64,000 bases of DNA from contig JACCLO010000010.1 in the NCBI GenBank assembly GCA_029448655.1, positions 620,001 through 684,000 on the forward strand. The letters are read 5' to 3'. The stretch's first letter is position 1. The number at the start of each line of letters is the position of its first letter. This document shows positions 1-11,463 of this stretch, one piece after another. Source of the stretch: Wolfiporia cocos. Lineage: Eukaryota; Basidiomycota; Agaricomycetes; Polyporales; Phaeolaceae. The position numbers and the translations under genes were made by a program. The notes under the pieces were generated by a model. The model did not search any database. It saw only the letters and a list, made by a program, of their open reading frames with translations, and had not been told where the DNA came from.

Positions 1-564
1 CGGGAGGTTGGTCGAGAACTCGCGCAGCGCGGGCAGGAAGCCCTGCTGCGCGCACGGCAGGTCGTCCACGCCTGAAGCGACCATGGGGAACGTGCACATC
101 CACTGGAACGCGGCCATGCGCGGCTGGCGCGCGAGGAAGGCGACGAGCGCGCTGTCGAGCGCAAAGTCGCACTCGAACTCGCGCAGCGCCGCGCGGCAGT
201 CCGCGAGCACCCACGCGGTGTCCTTGCGGTGGATGTCGGAGATGCGCAGCACGTCGAGCGCCGGGAGGTGGCTCAGCGCGGCGGCGATGGTGGTCCAGTA
301 CGCCTCCGGCGGGGTGAGGTCCCTGTCCCGGCCCGAGCTGGCGATGGTGAGCGATCGGACGAGGGGTCTGATGCGCGGAGATTCGATGATGCGTCGGCAG
401 AGGACCTCGGACTCGAGCCGGCTGGTGGCCTCGAGAGTGTGGTAGAGAAGCGACTCGGCCTCGGCTTGGAGGCGGCGGGATGCGAGGCATAGCGCAGCCA
501 GGTCGCGCTTCCGGGTGATCTGCTGCAGTATCTCTATAAGCAGCTCCGTGGGCAGACCGGACAT
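1..564 (-). CDS. F-box-like domain protein, N-terminal part (runs off the window)
   Basis: The minus strand is open from an ATG at 564 to the window edge, giving exactly 188 codons. The N-terminus reads MSGLPTELLIEILQQIT and continues DLAALCLASRRLQAEAESLL, the usual shape of a basidiomycete F-box: Leu-Pro, ELLxEIL, then a Leu/Cys/Ser-rich second helix ending in LLYHTL. The part after residue 50 is hydrophobic and repeat-like, as in the large families of agaricomycete F-box proteins. Such proteins usually act as substrate adaptors of SCF ubiquitin ligases; the substrate cannot be inferred. No intron is needed in the visible part. It lies 325 bp downstream of the JmjC gene on the same strand. 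The C-terminus is outside the window. Confidence 0.8.
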   Translation of the reverse strand, partial: MSGLPTELLIEILQQITRKRDLAALCLASRRLQAEAESLLYHTLEATSRLESEVLCRRIIESPRIRPLVRSLTIASSGRDRDLTPPEAYWTTIAAALSHLPALDVLRISDIHRKDTAWVLADCRAALREFECDFALDSALVAFLARQPRMAAFQWMCTFPMVASGVDDLPCAQQGFLPALREFSTNLP

Positions 565-889
565 TGTTGCACCGTTCTGAGGCGAATCACCTGCAGCTCG
601 TAGATCAACTATAGCGGGTATTGCTCACGACCACAACCATATAGGAGAGACAGGAGCAGAGTGGGAGCAGCAATGCGGCAGAAGTTGGGTCACGACCGTT
701 CTACGCGTGTACGGGCTCGATCGGCGATCGGGTTGCGCCAGGCAAATATATATACAAACTATATCCATCGAGGATGCGCTCCGGGAGGGAGAGCGAGCAG
801 CATGCCGATCCAGGACGGAGATGATACTCCTCGAGATCATCACAGAGATACAGGATTCGAGATCCGCGCAGCACCGCTACAGATGACAT
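565..889. other. Intergenic region between two minus-strand genes
   Basis: This 325 bp spacer holds the 3' flank of the JmjC gene and the promoter of the F-box gene. An AT-rich run (AATATATATAC near 745) is the only TATA-like stretch, about 180 bp upstream of the F-box ATG, so its role is uncertain. I see no further gene. Confidence 0.5.
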
Positions 890-2409
890 CTACCGCTTCA
901 CCTTCTTGGATCCCGCATCGTGGCCGTCTTCCAGCCTCCGCTTACCCTTCCTCTCCCCATTGGCAGACGCCTCTTCGCCGGCGGCCTTGTTCTTCTCCCT
1001 CAGATACTCCCACACCACCCTGTCCTCGTACGGCTCCTCGAAGCTCCCCCCGTCCGGCGGGTAGAACCAATAGTTGAATGCCATATGCACCTCCGGCCCC
1101 TCTTCCGCCCCCGGCTCCGACGTCGACGTGACCTCGTGCCACCACGACGCGGGCAGATACAGCATCTCCCCCGCGCGCAGCTCCACGACGTACGCCGTCG
1201 CCTCCGCCAGGCCCGCAAACGCGTCCGCCGGCGTGTCCTCCGGCAGCCGCGCCGTCGTCGGCAGGCCGAGGTGCCTGTGCAGGAGCGCCGCAGGGATCCG
1301 CGAGAACGACGGCGGCTCCTCGCCCCCCACGTCCTCCCCTGACGGCCCTGCGCCGCCCTCGTCCCCGTCGAGCTCGTCGTCCGCGCCGCCCATCAGCGCG
1401 TCGTAGTCGTCCACGCCGTCCTCGAGGTCCCCCGCGAGCGACCCAAAGTCGTCCAGCACCTCCCCTTCCTCTTCCTCCTCGTCCTCGTCATCGCTCTCGC
1501 CCTCCCCCGCCAGCGCAGCCAGCTCCCGCCGCGCGTCCTCCAGCGCGCCCAGCAGCGCCCGCCGCTCCTCCGTGTCCGCGCGGCCCTTCCCCTTCCCCTT
1601 GCCCCGGCTCCCCAGCGCGCCCAGCCGCCCCTCCAGCGCACGCACGCGCGCCTTCGCAGCGGTGCGCGCGTCAAGCCCGTCCGCGCGCGCGGCTGGGTCG
1701 TACGCGATCACGCCGTTCGCGTGTACCGCGTGCACCGCGCCGTGCGGCGCGAGGTGCGCGTGCGCCGCGGGCGGGAAGAGCACGAAGCGCTTGCGCCCGC
1801 GCAGGAGGCAGTACAGGTTGTCGTGGTAGTCGTGGTGCTGCGCCGGGCTGCGTCAGGCGCGCCCGGGTGCACGACGAGAGAGACGCACCAGGCCGGAGGA
1901 CGTGCCCGCGCCCGAGCGCCCGAGCCAGAGGTTCACCTGTTGCGCGCACAGGCGGCCCATCACGCGCGGCACGGCGGGAAAGTCGTCGCGGAGCGCGTCC
2001 GTCGGCGGCGAGCACACCGTGAGCGCGTCCCATGCCCCGCCCGAGTACTGCGTCGTCAGGTAGTGGTGCGGCCCCGCGTCCGCGCTGAGCGAGTCGAGGA
2101 ACGCGCGCAGCGGCATGAATTCCCGCTGCACGTCTGTCCCGTAGTGGTTTTTGCTCGCGTGCAGCGGCTCCGTCTCCACCTCCCGGTCGCCCGCCTTTGC
2201 GGCGAGGTAGGAGAGGTCTGTCTGCGTTGCGCGTAAACGGCGGTCCGTATTTCGGCATGAGAGAGGCGCACCCATCGCTGTGCCTTGAAGGACGGGTCGT
2301 CCGGGAGGCCGTTGAGGACGACCGGCTTGCGCTTGCTCACGAACTTTTCGAAAAACTCTGCGGCGGGGATGCTTGCCTCAATGCGTTCGACGTCGAGAGT
2401 AGTCACCAT
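890..2409 (-). CDS. JmjC/cupin_8 domain protein (JMJD7-like), 3 exons
   Basis: Exons at 2409-2272, 2221-1889 and 1837-890 join into 473 codons (472 aa) with two GTGCGY..CAG introns of 50 and 51 nt. The second intron falls directly before HHDYHDNLY, the JmjC iron-binding HxD motif (H158, D160). The distal part SWWHEVTS near residue 390 supplies the other metal His, and a NYWFYPPDG stretch follows. The order resembles JMJD7-type 2-oxoglutarate/Fe(II) hydroxylases, whose animal member hydroxylates lysine; the fungal substrate is unknown. Unusual is a long acidic insert (residues ~267-320, Asp/Glu/Gly-rich) plus a Lys/Arg C-tail that could be a nuclear signal. An in-frame upstream ATG at 2499 would add 30 residues; I chose 2409 because the conserved-looking part starts there. 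Confidence 0.85.
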
Positions 2410-2547
2410 TGCAGAAAAATGCAGGGGGGAAGTGGAAGTGCAGGACAGCGCGGCGATCGCAGCGTGGGATCGAGAAGCTTTGAATTTGGACGCGATCACG
2501 TGTGCAAGGTATTGTCGCGTCGCGCGTCGCGTACTGCGCGGCTTCCA

Positions 2548-2735
2548 AGCAAGAGGCTACTGATTGGACGATAGTCGCCGAGCTGTGTCCAGATACTGCG
2601 ATGATTCAGACAATGTATGACACGTCCGGCACATGTACATTAACATCTGGCAGTCCCGGACGCTGTGGTCAAGACTCGAAACGCGCCAGTAATCCTGCAG
2701 AGGTCTAATAGCGTCACACACATCTGTACATTATA
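2548..2735 (+). repeat. Dispersed repeat, uninterrupted copy
   Basis: About 190 bp here match 31497-31659 joined to 33395-33440: both share a CAAGCAAGAGG start, a CTGCGATG.TTC core, GACGCTGTGGTCAAGACTCG, ACGCGCCAG and an AATAGCGTCACA tail. This copy lacks the hAT element found in the other one, so it represents the empty site. Nature of the repeat is unknown. Confidence 0.7.
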
Positions 2736-4181
2736 TCATTGCAAGCCATCCATCGAAACATCTATCAGTGTCTCCAGTTAGCTATGTGAGAGATTGCGAC
2801 ATGGACTAAGGCGAGGCGCCAGCCACAGCCACGCGCGCTGTCCGCGCTTCATGATGCGTGTTCCACAGCGCACCCTGTAGTATCTAGCACACCATACGGA
2901 TAGACTAAGCCACGTCAAGACGTGAGAACACGTAATCAGCTGTGAGACAAGCGCGACCACTCCTGTGTGCACTCCTGGGACTCGAGAGGCAATGGATTGC
3001 TAGCAGCGGCCAAGTGCCAGCATTAAGCGCTCATTAACGAGGCTCTCTTCAGAGTCCTATTACCTCTTCCAAGCACGACGGTGCAATTTCTTTCTGCCCA
3101 TGCCTTCTGTTGCACCGACTATACCTTCTGATAAAACAAGCATTGCATATGTTCTTGATGGCATATTCTGACGTTCGTCGAACTCTGATGCATAGCTATG
3201 TCAGTGAGCAACGGGCAGTGTATAGCACACAGCGCAGAGCGATCGGGAGTCTGGGTGCAGCTTGTTGCCTCAGATACGTGCAATGCAGGATCTGCTCAAC
3301 ATGTCTATCATCGCGGGAAAACCTGACTACTCGGATGCTCACGCCATTGCTATCACATATCACGATGGATGGCACTCGAATCTCGGTGCAGAATATCGCA
3401 GGTATATTAATGGATCCTCCGCACTTGGCCCGATGACCGAATCTCCCCCCGACGTCAAGGAACGTGTAAATAGCGGTGCCGAGCAAGAGGACTACCGCCT
3501 TACGTCGTGCAGCTTGCAACGTGTCACAGACACTGTGGAACCGTCAAAGGCGGTATATATTGAGGTGAACAGCATAGACGCACAATTAATGTAATGTGAA
3601 GGGGGCATGTACTTCGCTGAAGCCCACGGCCCAACCATTGCTGATTGTCCCATATGGCACCAACCATTGCTGATTGTCCCATATGGCATTGTTGACACAG
3701 CAGTGGCAAACACGCCACAACGTGGATTATAGCGCACAATCAGTTCAGGGCGCCATACCGCGGAGACAGCGGGACTTGGAAGCATATACCCATCATCTAG
3801 CTAGGACCTCGACTTGACCCTTGATATAGCATGCTGGATCCCGGCAGGAATGCTGGACCCTATAGGGCGTTGGCAAAGCGTGCGCCGGCATCCTTGCATT
3901 CTGCATCCTTGCCTCCTCGTGATCTCTCCAGTGCTATGTATCGCGCGCCACTCGCTACATCGGGCAGGACAACAGCTATACGTGGCCAAGAATCGATGCC
4001 GAAATCCGTCGTCCGATCATATTGAAGGCTGCTTCTGAGAGATGAGTGACGCTCCCATACGCGGCGCCGAGGTGGTCGTCTTCCCTTGTCCAATGCGCCT
4101 GACTGATCCGCTGCCCAGGTCGACAGACCATATCAGCGACCACAATCTTCAGGGCCCTTGACAGCTGCCGCCGCCGCTGCG
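2736..4181. other. Gene-free region
   Basis: I find only short ORFs without recognisable protein signals. The one structured item is a 29-bp tandem duplication, listed separately. Confidence 0.5.
3631..3688. repeat. Perfect 29-bp tandem duplication
   Basis: The unit starting CCAACCATTGCTGATTGTCC and ending CATATGGCA occurs twice head to tail (3631-3659 and 3660-3688) without mismatch, so it is a recent duplication. Confidence 0.9.
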
Positions 4182-5032
4182 ATGCTGCGTCGCCTCTTCG
4201 CTGCAAGCCTGCTGGCTGCCCCCGCCCTCTACGCGTCGGCGCAGGACTGGCAGAAGAGGTCCATATACCAGGTGGGTGCGCAGGTGGACGCCAGATCGAC
4301 GCGCCATCCTAACGGCGAAGCGAGTAGCTGGTGACCGACCGGTTCGCCACGTCCGCCCCGCCGTGCGATACTGGCGAGCGAATTTATTGCAACGGCACTT
4401 GGCAGGGGGACCATCAACAAGCTCAGCTACATCCAAAACATGGGCTTCGACGCGATCTGGATCTCCCCGATCGTCGCGAACATCGAGGGGACGACGCCCG
4501 AGGGGCAGGCGTACCACGGGTGCGTGCGCGACCCGTAGCGGCATGTCTTGGTATTGACACGCTTGTGTGGCGCGCGCGCAGGTGTCAGACACAGGACCAG
4601 AACACGCTGAACGACCATTTTGGCACGGACGCGGACCTGAAGCTGCTCAGCACGATGCTGCACGAGATGGGAATGTACCTCATGATCGACGTCGTCGTGA
4701 ACCACATGGCCGCGACGTCCCTCCCGCCGAACTACACCGCGTTCACGCCGCTCGACGAGCAGGCTGACTTCCATCGCTTCTGCTGGATCATGGACTATAA
4801 CAACCAGACGGACATCGAGCAGTGCTGGCTCGGCGACGCGAACGTGCCCCTCACGGACATGGACACGGAGGACGATGCGATCGTCGATTTCTTCAACAGT
4901 TGGATACATATAGAGTATAGCGCCAAAAGTGTGAGGTTGAAGCATATCCGGAAGGACTTTTGGCCGGCGTTCGTAGCGGCCGTTAATGTCAGTCCATATA
5001 CGGGTAGGTCCCACGCTCTTCTGCGTCACTAA
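4182..5032 (+). pseudogene. GH13 alpha-amylase pseudogene (frameshifted, truncated)
   Basis: Exon 1 (4182-4271) encodes a signal peptide, MLRRLFAASLLAAPALYASA, then QDWQKRSIYQ. A 56-nt intron leads into LVTDRFA and CNGTWQG. Next come GFDAIWISPI, an intron at ~4520-4581, HFGTDADLK and DVVVNHM (GH13 region I), which identify a secreted fungal alpha-amylase. Three defects disable it. A run of five G at 4405-4409 has one base too many, breaking the frame between WQG and TINKLSYIQ. Around 4930-4950 the expected GxRxDxxKH motif reads SVRLKHIRKDFW, so the segment with the catalytic nucleophile Asp is missing. The homology stops at ~5000, without regions III and IV or the C-terminal domain. A single-base sequencing error could explain the first defect but not the other two. 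Confidence 0.85.
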
Positions 5033-5154
5033 ATGCTCGTAGCACTGGATCACATGGACCATCACCAGCTCGCATGCGTTGCCACTCCCCAATAGAATGT
5101 TTCACAATTGTTGCTATAGGTGCCTGTAGACAAATGGGACACGCCACACTATGC

Positions 5155-5836
5155 TCAAACATAAACCTCGAGCACGTGAGGTAAAGCGCTCACCTCGAAT
5201 ATTCTTCGCATCTCCTGCATTACTTGTTTGATATCATCCAGGTCGTTGGTATGTCTGCCGCTTCTATAAAAGATCTTGCGACGCGGCATCTGATTGAGAG
5301 ACTGTAGCATGTTGTGTGCTTTCTTATCTAGATCTTGCAGTCTCCTAGAAGCAATTGTCATTCCAAGCCATCGAGAAATTAAGAGACATTAATAACATAG
5401 CAAGGTTGTAGATTTTCTCAGCCAAGGATGAATCCTGCTCCAGCTTCGATAGAACCTCATAACGATCTGGCACGGATAACTGATTGATACTAGAATTTGT
5501 ATTTCTCGAGAGCGTGCAGAATGATCTCGCCATCTCCTGAATCTCTGTGGCAATCTCTAGACCGATGCTGTCATACTTGGTAATTTCCTGCGGCAGTTAA
5601 CTGATGGCCATACACGTTCCAGTAAGTTATCAGCAGCATACCATCACGTTGGTCAATAGATCTTGGAGGATAATGCACGGTTTCTCCAGATCAGGGACCG
5701 GGCCAGAAGACGAGACCCACTCCTGAGTATTTCTCACATATTCTTGGATGTTTCGAAGGCTTGATTGCGTTCGAGAGTGGGATGCTGCCTTCCAAGGAGC
5801 CACCATAGCAAAGTCAGAGATAGCCCTGCGGTACAC
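5155..5836 (-). pseudogene. Decayed multi-exon gene, helical protein of unknown function
   Basis: Three minus-strand blocks look like exons: one ending DLLTNVM near 5641, one from ITKYDSIGLEIATEIQEM to ~5400, and one starting RRLQDLDKKAHNML near 5350 and ending RRIFE before a GTGAGC donor near 5193. The first two are joined by a good 57-nt intron (GTATGC..CCGCAG). The donor between blocks two and three is poor. The sequence is strongly amphipathic-helical with few domains to recognise; it recalls the four-helix N-termini of fungal NLR-like proteins, but that is a guess. No convincing start or continuation was found on either side. Confidence 0.35.
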
Positions 5837-7090
5837 TAGCGGTGAAAGATGTACAACACTCCCAACATGTACAAACGGATGGCATTCCTTAACGAGCTCG
5901 GGTCGATTGGTAATGTGACGCGGTTCGCCCCCGTTCCAGCCCGCTCTGCAAGTTCCAGCCTCATATGTAAGCGCTAGCCCTGTAGACGGCCATTCTCTGG
6001 ATAGCAGTAACTATCAGATTAAGGGAGTTGCAAAACCCCGACTTCTGTACAGCACTGCCCTGGCTCCAATACCCATCCATAAAATCCAGGATTATGTAAC
6101 AGCATCTCTTGAATCGCTCTATGTACTCAGGTTTAGGAGAATGTGATTTGCTGAGGGGCTATGGCTATATCATTGTCCATGCTGCGACATTCTTGCCACT
6201 TACAAGGAGATCTAGTGGGAAATAGAAATAGAAGCTAGAGACAAAGCTACATGAGGAACTTTGTTCACATCCACGAATACACCATGTTCACATACACATA
6301 CTGTAAATTAGTAAAAGTGTGCATCTTGATTGATATCAATATTCCCGTCCTCATTGGATCTGCGATTAATATTTCCATCCTTGTTAATCCTACCATCAAA
6401 TACTTCCGTCCCCGTTAATCCTGCAATTAAGATTTCCGTCCTCGTTGATCTTTCCATTACCCTGTGCATAGTATCTGCTCATATATACATATATCTATAA
6501 TTATACTACTTAACAGACTATATGAGTGTCAGACTGACGCTCAGACACAAGAGGAACTGAGGAGGATATACTTGATTAAAACCAAGCTGAGGATCAGACC
6601 TGGTGAGTTTCTACTATATATACATGAGTTTATGTGTGTACCTATGTATCTCACCTGCCCATAATGGTTTAGCGGTGTCTGGATAGTGAACTAAGGTTAA
6701 TAGACTTTGTTAGACCTTTGTCAAGGGGTTCTGTAGATTGGAACCTGTGTGATAGGATTGGGAATCTGCAATGTGTGGTAGCCATGTGTATCTACTGGTC
6801 TCTGAATTGTGATTGAGTTAAGGTTATATGAATGCTTCCTGAAATGTATAGGTGGTTCTGATATTCTTAGGGATGCTTCTGTGAAGTATAAATTAACAAG
6901 AGAAGTGAACTTAATTTTTGTGTGGCTTTTGACCATATATATCTCTGGTAGATCAGGAGTTTGTTAAACCTTATATTTGAATGTTGCCTTGTGGTGTACT
7001 GGTGGGATTATTAGAATGCCTATTATGGTTTCTGTGAGGTTAATATAGGTTTTATTGGGATGTCTTCTGGGTCTTCTGTGATAATGGGAT
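5837..7090. other. AT-rich gene-free region
   Basis: No supported gene. It contains the imperfect minisatellite at 6330-6455 and otherwise AT-rich unique-looking DNA. Confidence 0.5.
6330..6455. repeat. Imperfect minisatellite
   Basis: About four degenerate copies of a 30-36 bp unit with the core TTTCCRTCCTYGTTRATC and a variable AT-rich spacer run head to tail. Confidence 0.7.
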
Positions 7091-7464
7091 TTATTGGTTT
7101 ATCTTCTGTGCTACCATGATGTGTGGTGTTATTGTTGTGGAGTTTATTGGAGAGTTAAAAATGGAACTGTGTTGTCTTTAGATTGAACCATCTGGAATGT
7201 TTTGGTTTGGGATTGTCATAACTGGTTCTTAAAATCCTGACAATGAGGGTTTGTGTTTTGCCAATGCATTTGGGAATGTGGCACAAAATGTGATCATGCA
7301 CTGTTAGAGTGAAGGAAGAGTCCAGGGCACTTGTCAGGATTATAAGAACCAGTAATAATAAATTCCAAACCAAACCCATATCTCAAATGGTTCAATCCAA
7401 AGACAACCCAGTCCAACTTTAATCCACAACAATAACACCACAAATCACAGTAACACAGAAGACC
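7091..7464. repeat. Foldback (long inverted repeat), MITE-like
   Basis: Arms of roughly 140 bp, 7091-7240 and ~7328-7464, are imperfect reverse complements. Matched blocks include GTGGTGTTATTGTTGTGGA, GATTGAACCAT and ACTGGTTCTTAWAATCCTGACAA. They flank a loop of about 85 bp. The DNA could form a long hairpin. No target duplication was found and no coding capacity is evident. Confidence 0.75.
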
Positions 7465-8351
7465 TTCCACACTATGTGCATAGTGCAATCTTTACTGTGA
7501 TAATACCCTGAACAAACTGATAGAAGCAAATAAATTGTCCTTGAAAAACTATGAACTTGTTTAAAATATATACACACAGTTTTTGCAGCAAGAGATCCTG
7601 TGAATGCACTAAAAGTATTTCTTGAGTATTTTCTACCCAAGTATTGTTAAAATGGAGGGTCAGACTGCTATCCAGCAGAGGGTCTCACGTGTCACATCTT
7701 TTCTGAATACATTTGTATCCCGCCACAGTAAATGAAGTACAAAAGTGGTCACACTGGGCGCAGTGATTATAGAGGGCAGATATGTAGAGGTCTTGGGTGC
7801 ATCAGGGGAGAAGTTGTAGGTGGAAGATGAAAGTGATTATTCAGAGGAGGGTGGGTCATCATGACCTGGAAATTTACTCTGGGTCTACAGCAATGGATGG
7901 GGGGCTATGGGTTCCATGAAAGCAGTAGAGCCAGCCAGGAAGCAGAAGAGCACTGTGAGTCCTCTTCTCATGGTGGGGATGATTTGAAGGTCAAGTGCTG
8001 GTGAGGCTTGGTGAAGGTGGGAGCATGCATCTTTGTGGAGGGGGCAGTTGTGCGTGTCCGAGTAGGGTTTGGATTAGGCAAGCATGAACGTTGCATCTGC
8101 ATGCCATTGCTTAGGTGCTGATGCAAGCACATTCACATAGCTACGTAAGAGTCAGTGGGATGGATGTGGGAAGGGTGACCACTGACCGAGCAAGGTTGTT
8201 GGCACAGGTGTTGCCAGTGATATTTGAGTGACTGGAGCACCAACAGAGCATGATGCAGAGGTTGGGTCATGTTTGCAGTGTGGTGTCAATGGCCTGCCAA
8301 AAAATGACACTGTGCATCTGGCCCATATGGTCAGTAGTATTGCAGGCAGTG
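7465..8351. other. Gene-free region
   Basis: AT-rich then G-rich DNA without a supported gene or a clear repeat. Confidence 0.4.
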
Positions 8352-8770
8352 TGTCACAAACTGACATAGGACATGCCTATAACCCTCTAAGCCTCTTCTA
8401 TCCCCCTACTCTGCGCAGTAAAGAGGTACGACCATACTGTCAAAGACGTTGATGGATGAGGTGGAGACTCAGGGCACACACCTAGTGGTAGCAGTAAGAG
8501 GGGAAGCGCCCCCAATGGTGAGAATAACAGAACTGGGGAGTAAGCCCCAGCTTGACATACTATATATATAGGCAGAGATGGTGTAACTACTGCAGAAGGG
8601 CCCACCCTAAAGGGGGCCATGCACCTACGTGTCATAGCACACCATAATCACATCATCTACCTAGCACGTGAGCGGACCGGCGGGACGGGCGGCCCGTAAC
8701 CCTACTATCTACGATGTTTGATATCTAATCTATAGGTCATGTGACTATCTACACACCAGTTCCTGCGTTC
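8352..8770 (+). mobile_element. Solo-LTR-like remnant, family C
   Basis: Begins TGTCACAAACTGACATAGGA and carries the landmarks shared with 9582-10030, 12870-13310 (reverse) and 17111-17635: a GGGAGTAAGCCC block or its counterpart, a TATATATA box, then CCACCCTAAAG followed ~20 bp later by GCACNTA. The right end is approximate and no target duplication was established. Confidence 0.5.
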
Positions 8771-9581
8771 GACCCACGGAGAGGGCAGATCCTGGGTGTG
8801 ACCCCCAAGAATCTGTGTCACAGTGGTGAGGGTGGAGATCTGCATGACACCAACAGTGATAGGTATTCTGAGACTGCCCTCAGCCTCATCACATCTTTTG
8901 GGTGGCTCGAGAAGCTTCAATGGCTACATTTGTCTATGAGCATACAAGTTGGTCTAGGCCACATCAGTCAATACAACAGAAAGCATATCTTCCCAGCTCC
9001 CATCGATGCACAGAGAACTGTAGCAGTCTTCGGAACCTCCACCTTCAGCTTCTCATCCACATCCATCGCATACATCCATGCCTTCACTTTTCTATCCCTG
9101 GCAAGTTCTCTAGAATCCAACCAAGCTCCTTCTCCCACATTGCAACCTCAATGTTGATGCACTCATCAGCATCGCTCTGAATGAGCTTGGTACACCAGAC
9201 AATGACATCCTTGTTCTTCAAGAACTTTGTGATGAGTGAGGTGCATATCTACGTCACCTGCAAATATGGTGATACTGAAGTGGGTGTTGGCAGGGAGCAT
9301 GTCCGATATGTAATGCATACCGGTGCTGCCTGTGAACTGGTTGAAGGTCTGGAACACCCTGTGGTGAGAGGTGAGGCTGGGTGAGTGCACAAGAGCAGGA
9401 GGAGGGAGGGAGCGCACTCAAGGAACTCTTTGTGCATGATGCCATCAGTGTGCTCATGTGGTGCAGCTTGCTGGAGAAGAGCGCAGAGAACCATTTGTGC
9501 AATGTGGTCAGGTCCTGTGCATACTTGCAGTGCTCAACCTCATACTGTGTTGGTGTCAGTGGGTGCCTTGCAGGGGGGAGA
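8771..9581. other. Region without a supported gene
   Basis: ORFs up to 138 codons occur on both strands but none has a recognisable domain or credible splice structure. It may be the eroded interior of a retroelement, since it is flanked by family-C LTR-like sequences. Confidence 0.35.
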
Positions 9582-10030
9582 TGTCACAGACTTACATCTG
9601 TGCTACCCCTGGGCTCAGGGGGAACCATACATGCCATGAATCGAGGCTGCAAGACGTCGCACCAGCGGTGAGTGCAGAGGCTACATGGGTAATGCCCAGA
9701 ACATTCCCTAGTGTACGCCGACATAGCGAGACGCCTCCCAGTCAAGCACGACAAGATGTGGGCCCCGGGCCAGCAGGCATCACAGCAGTAGTAAGAAAGA
9801 GGTTATACACCTATTGACGAGAATCTAAAGGATGGGGAGTAAGCCCCATCCGCTGCTACCTATATACATGTGGATACAGTAGAACTAGTCGCCCTAAAGT
9901 AGTGGCCTGTGCGCACGTAACTAAGAGTGACCGTGATGTTATACTACATGTAACGAGGAGGTGACCTATCATGTGATGTACCTGGCACGCGCGCTGCCTG
10001 ACTAGTGCTCGCCTACATGGTCAGATGATC
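9582..10030 (+). mobile_element. Solo-LTR-like remnant, family C
   Basis: Starts TGTCACAGACTTACATCTG, nearly the same as the 8352 copy, and contains GGGGAGTAAGCCCCAT, TATATACATGTGGA, CGCCCTAAAG and ACATGTAACGAGGAGGTGAC at the same spacing as the other copies. The 3' end is approximate. Confidence 0.55.
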
Positions 10031-10261
10031 CATGGAGGTATCTAGGGCGCAACTTGAGCAGTAACTAAAGGGAGAGGAGCGCGCACACGTGCAACGGCGC
10101 CCATACAACAATAGCGAGGGATGCAGGTACCCCCTACGAGGTGAACCGTGACAGGAGAGGCATGTACAGTCTTGAGCAGGAAGAGGCCCACCCAGCCACG
10201 GAGGATGTGCACAAGTTGCCACACTGCTGGTGGGTGAGTTGGCATGGTGGTGTGGCTTTTC

Positions 10262-10280
10262 ATGTGTGTGTGTGTGTGCT
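10262..10280. repeat. (TG)n microsatellite
   Basis: About eight uninterrupted TG dinucleotides. Confidence 0.8.
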
Positions 10281-10358
10281 CACCGAGGTTGTGTGAGTCA
10301 TTTATGCTCGTGTTCATGCCCTGGCCTGTGCTGTATAGCATGGAATGGGACAGGTTGA

Positions 10359-10770
10359 TGTTACAGATTGAATATCCGTTCAGTGTGAATAACTAGTTGA
10401 GTTACTCAGTGTATCAAGTAGCACACTACTTGTCAGACTCCTCAGAGTCAGAGCGTCAATATACAAGCTGCAGGCTTGATAGCTTCAAGCCTTTGAGAAC
10501 ATGTATAAGATCCTTGTAATTCAACAAAGTCGAGCTGAGGAACTCGACCAGTATTTACATAAGGTTATATACTACGATTCTGTAATTGGGGTCATAGTGT
10601 CCGTGGTACTGCTACCATTAAGTCCATAAGGCTAGCGTGCTAACGAGACAAATACAAAGCATTGTGGTTGAGCACAACACGAGCTGAAATGTAGGAAGCG
10701 TGGTTAATCACGCTGATAATCAGCTAGAGCCTGATACGATGCGAGGCTAAGGGCATAGGGCTGTTATACA
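10359..10770 (-). mobile_element. Diverged solo LTR related to element B (reverse orientation)
   Basis: Starts TGTTACAGATTGAATATCCG, comparable with the reverse LTR start TGTTACAGGTCGAATACCTG at 16214. Further on it shares TTTGAGAACATGTATAAGA, then GTCGAGCTGAGGAACTCGAC and TTATATACTACG in the same order. It therefore belongs to the same LTR lineage but is much older. The right end is uncertain and could lie 200-300 bp further on. Confidence 0.6.
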
Positions 10771-11463
10771 TGAAATGAGGGTCTCCAGTTAAATGGGGAT
10801 CCCTAGAATAAGGCACGCAATAAGGCGGTTGAATGCTAAGTCCCTCTCTCCAGTGAGGCGTCAGTAAAAGATATTCAATAGTCCATGTGCAGACCGTAAC
10901 ACCTACTGTTGCTTTGAAGCTACTGGACCACCGTTGTGCAATGCGGCGTAAAGATATTGGGTTACAACCCCACCAGAGTAACTGTGCACCCAATGCGTAA
11001 TAATCAAAGGCATTAAGGGGCCCTCTGGCAGTGTACTGAGGCACTGGTCATCTATTTGCGGGCATTACTGCCCTGATGATATGCACGTTACCGCGCCCCC
11101 TTACCTACACAACCCAGCACCCTACCAGGTGGCCAAAGAGCCCGGAAGCGGCTACGTACTGTACGGCACTTGCCCTACAGTAGCATTTTTACATGCCCCA
11201 TCATATAGGCGGATAGTTCCCGTGCCCCCAGTATCCCAAATTAGCTTCGGGGCTGGACGAGGTTTCGGAGGGTGAAATTACTTGCCAGCCTTGGAAAGAA
11301 ACCCCCTTGGTATTTCTTGGCACACCTCCAAAAAGAGGTGGTCTCAGTTTGTAGTGGACCAGAAGTTTCTAGCTACCACCCCAATAGCCTCTAGCAGGTC
11401 CCACAGTGGGCAGGTAGCACTTCTAGTTGTGACTACACTTTCATACACATAAACATTCACTAC

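Noticed and set aside
1671..2258. 195-codon minus-strand ORF in another frame over the JmjC gene
   Set aside because: GC-rich frame shadow; the JmjC exons explain the region with correct splice sites and a conserved metal motif.
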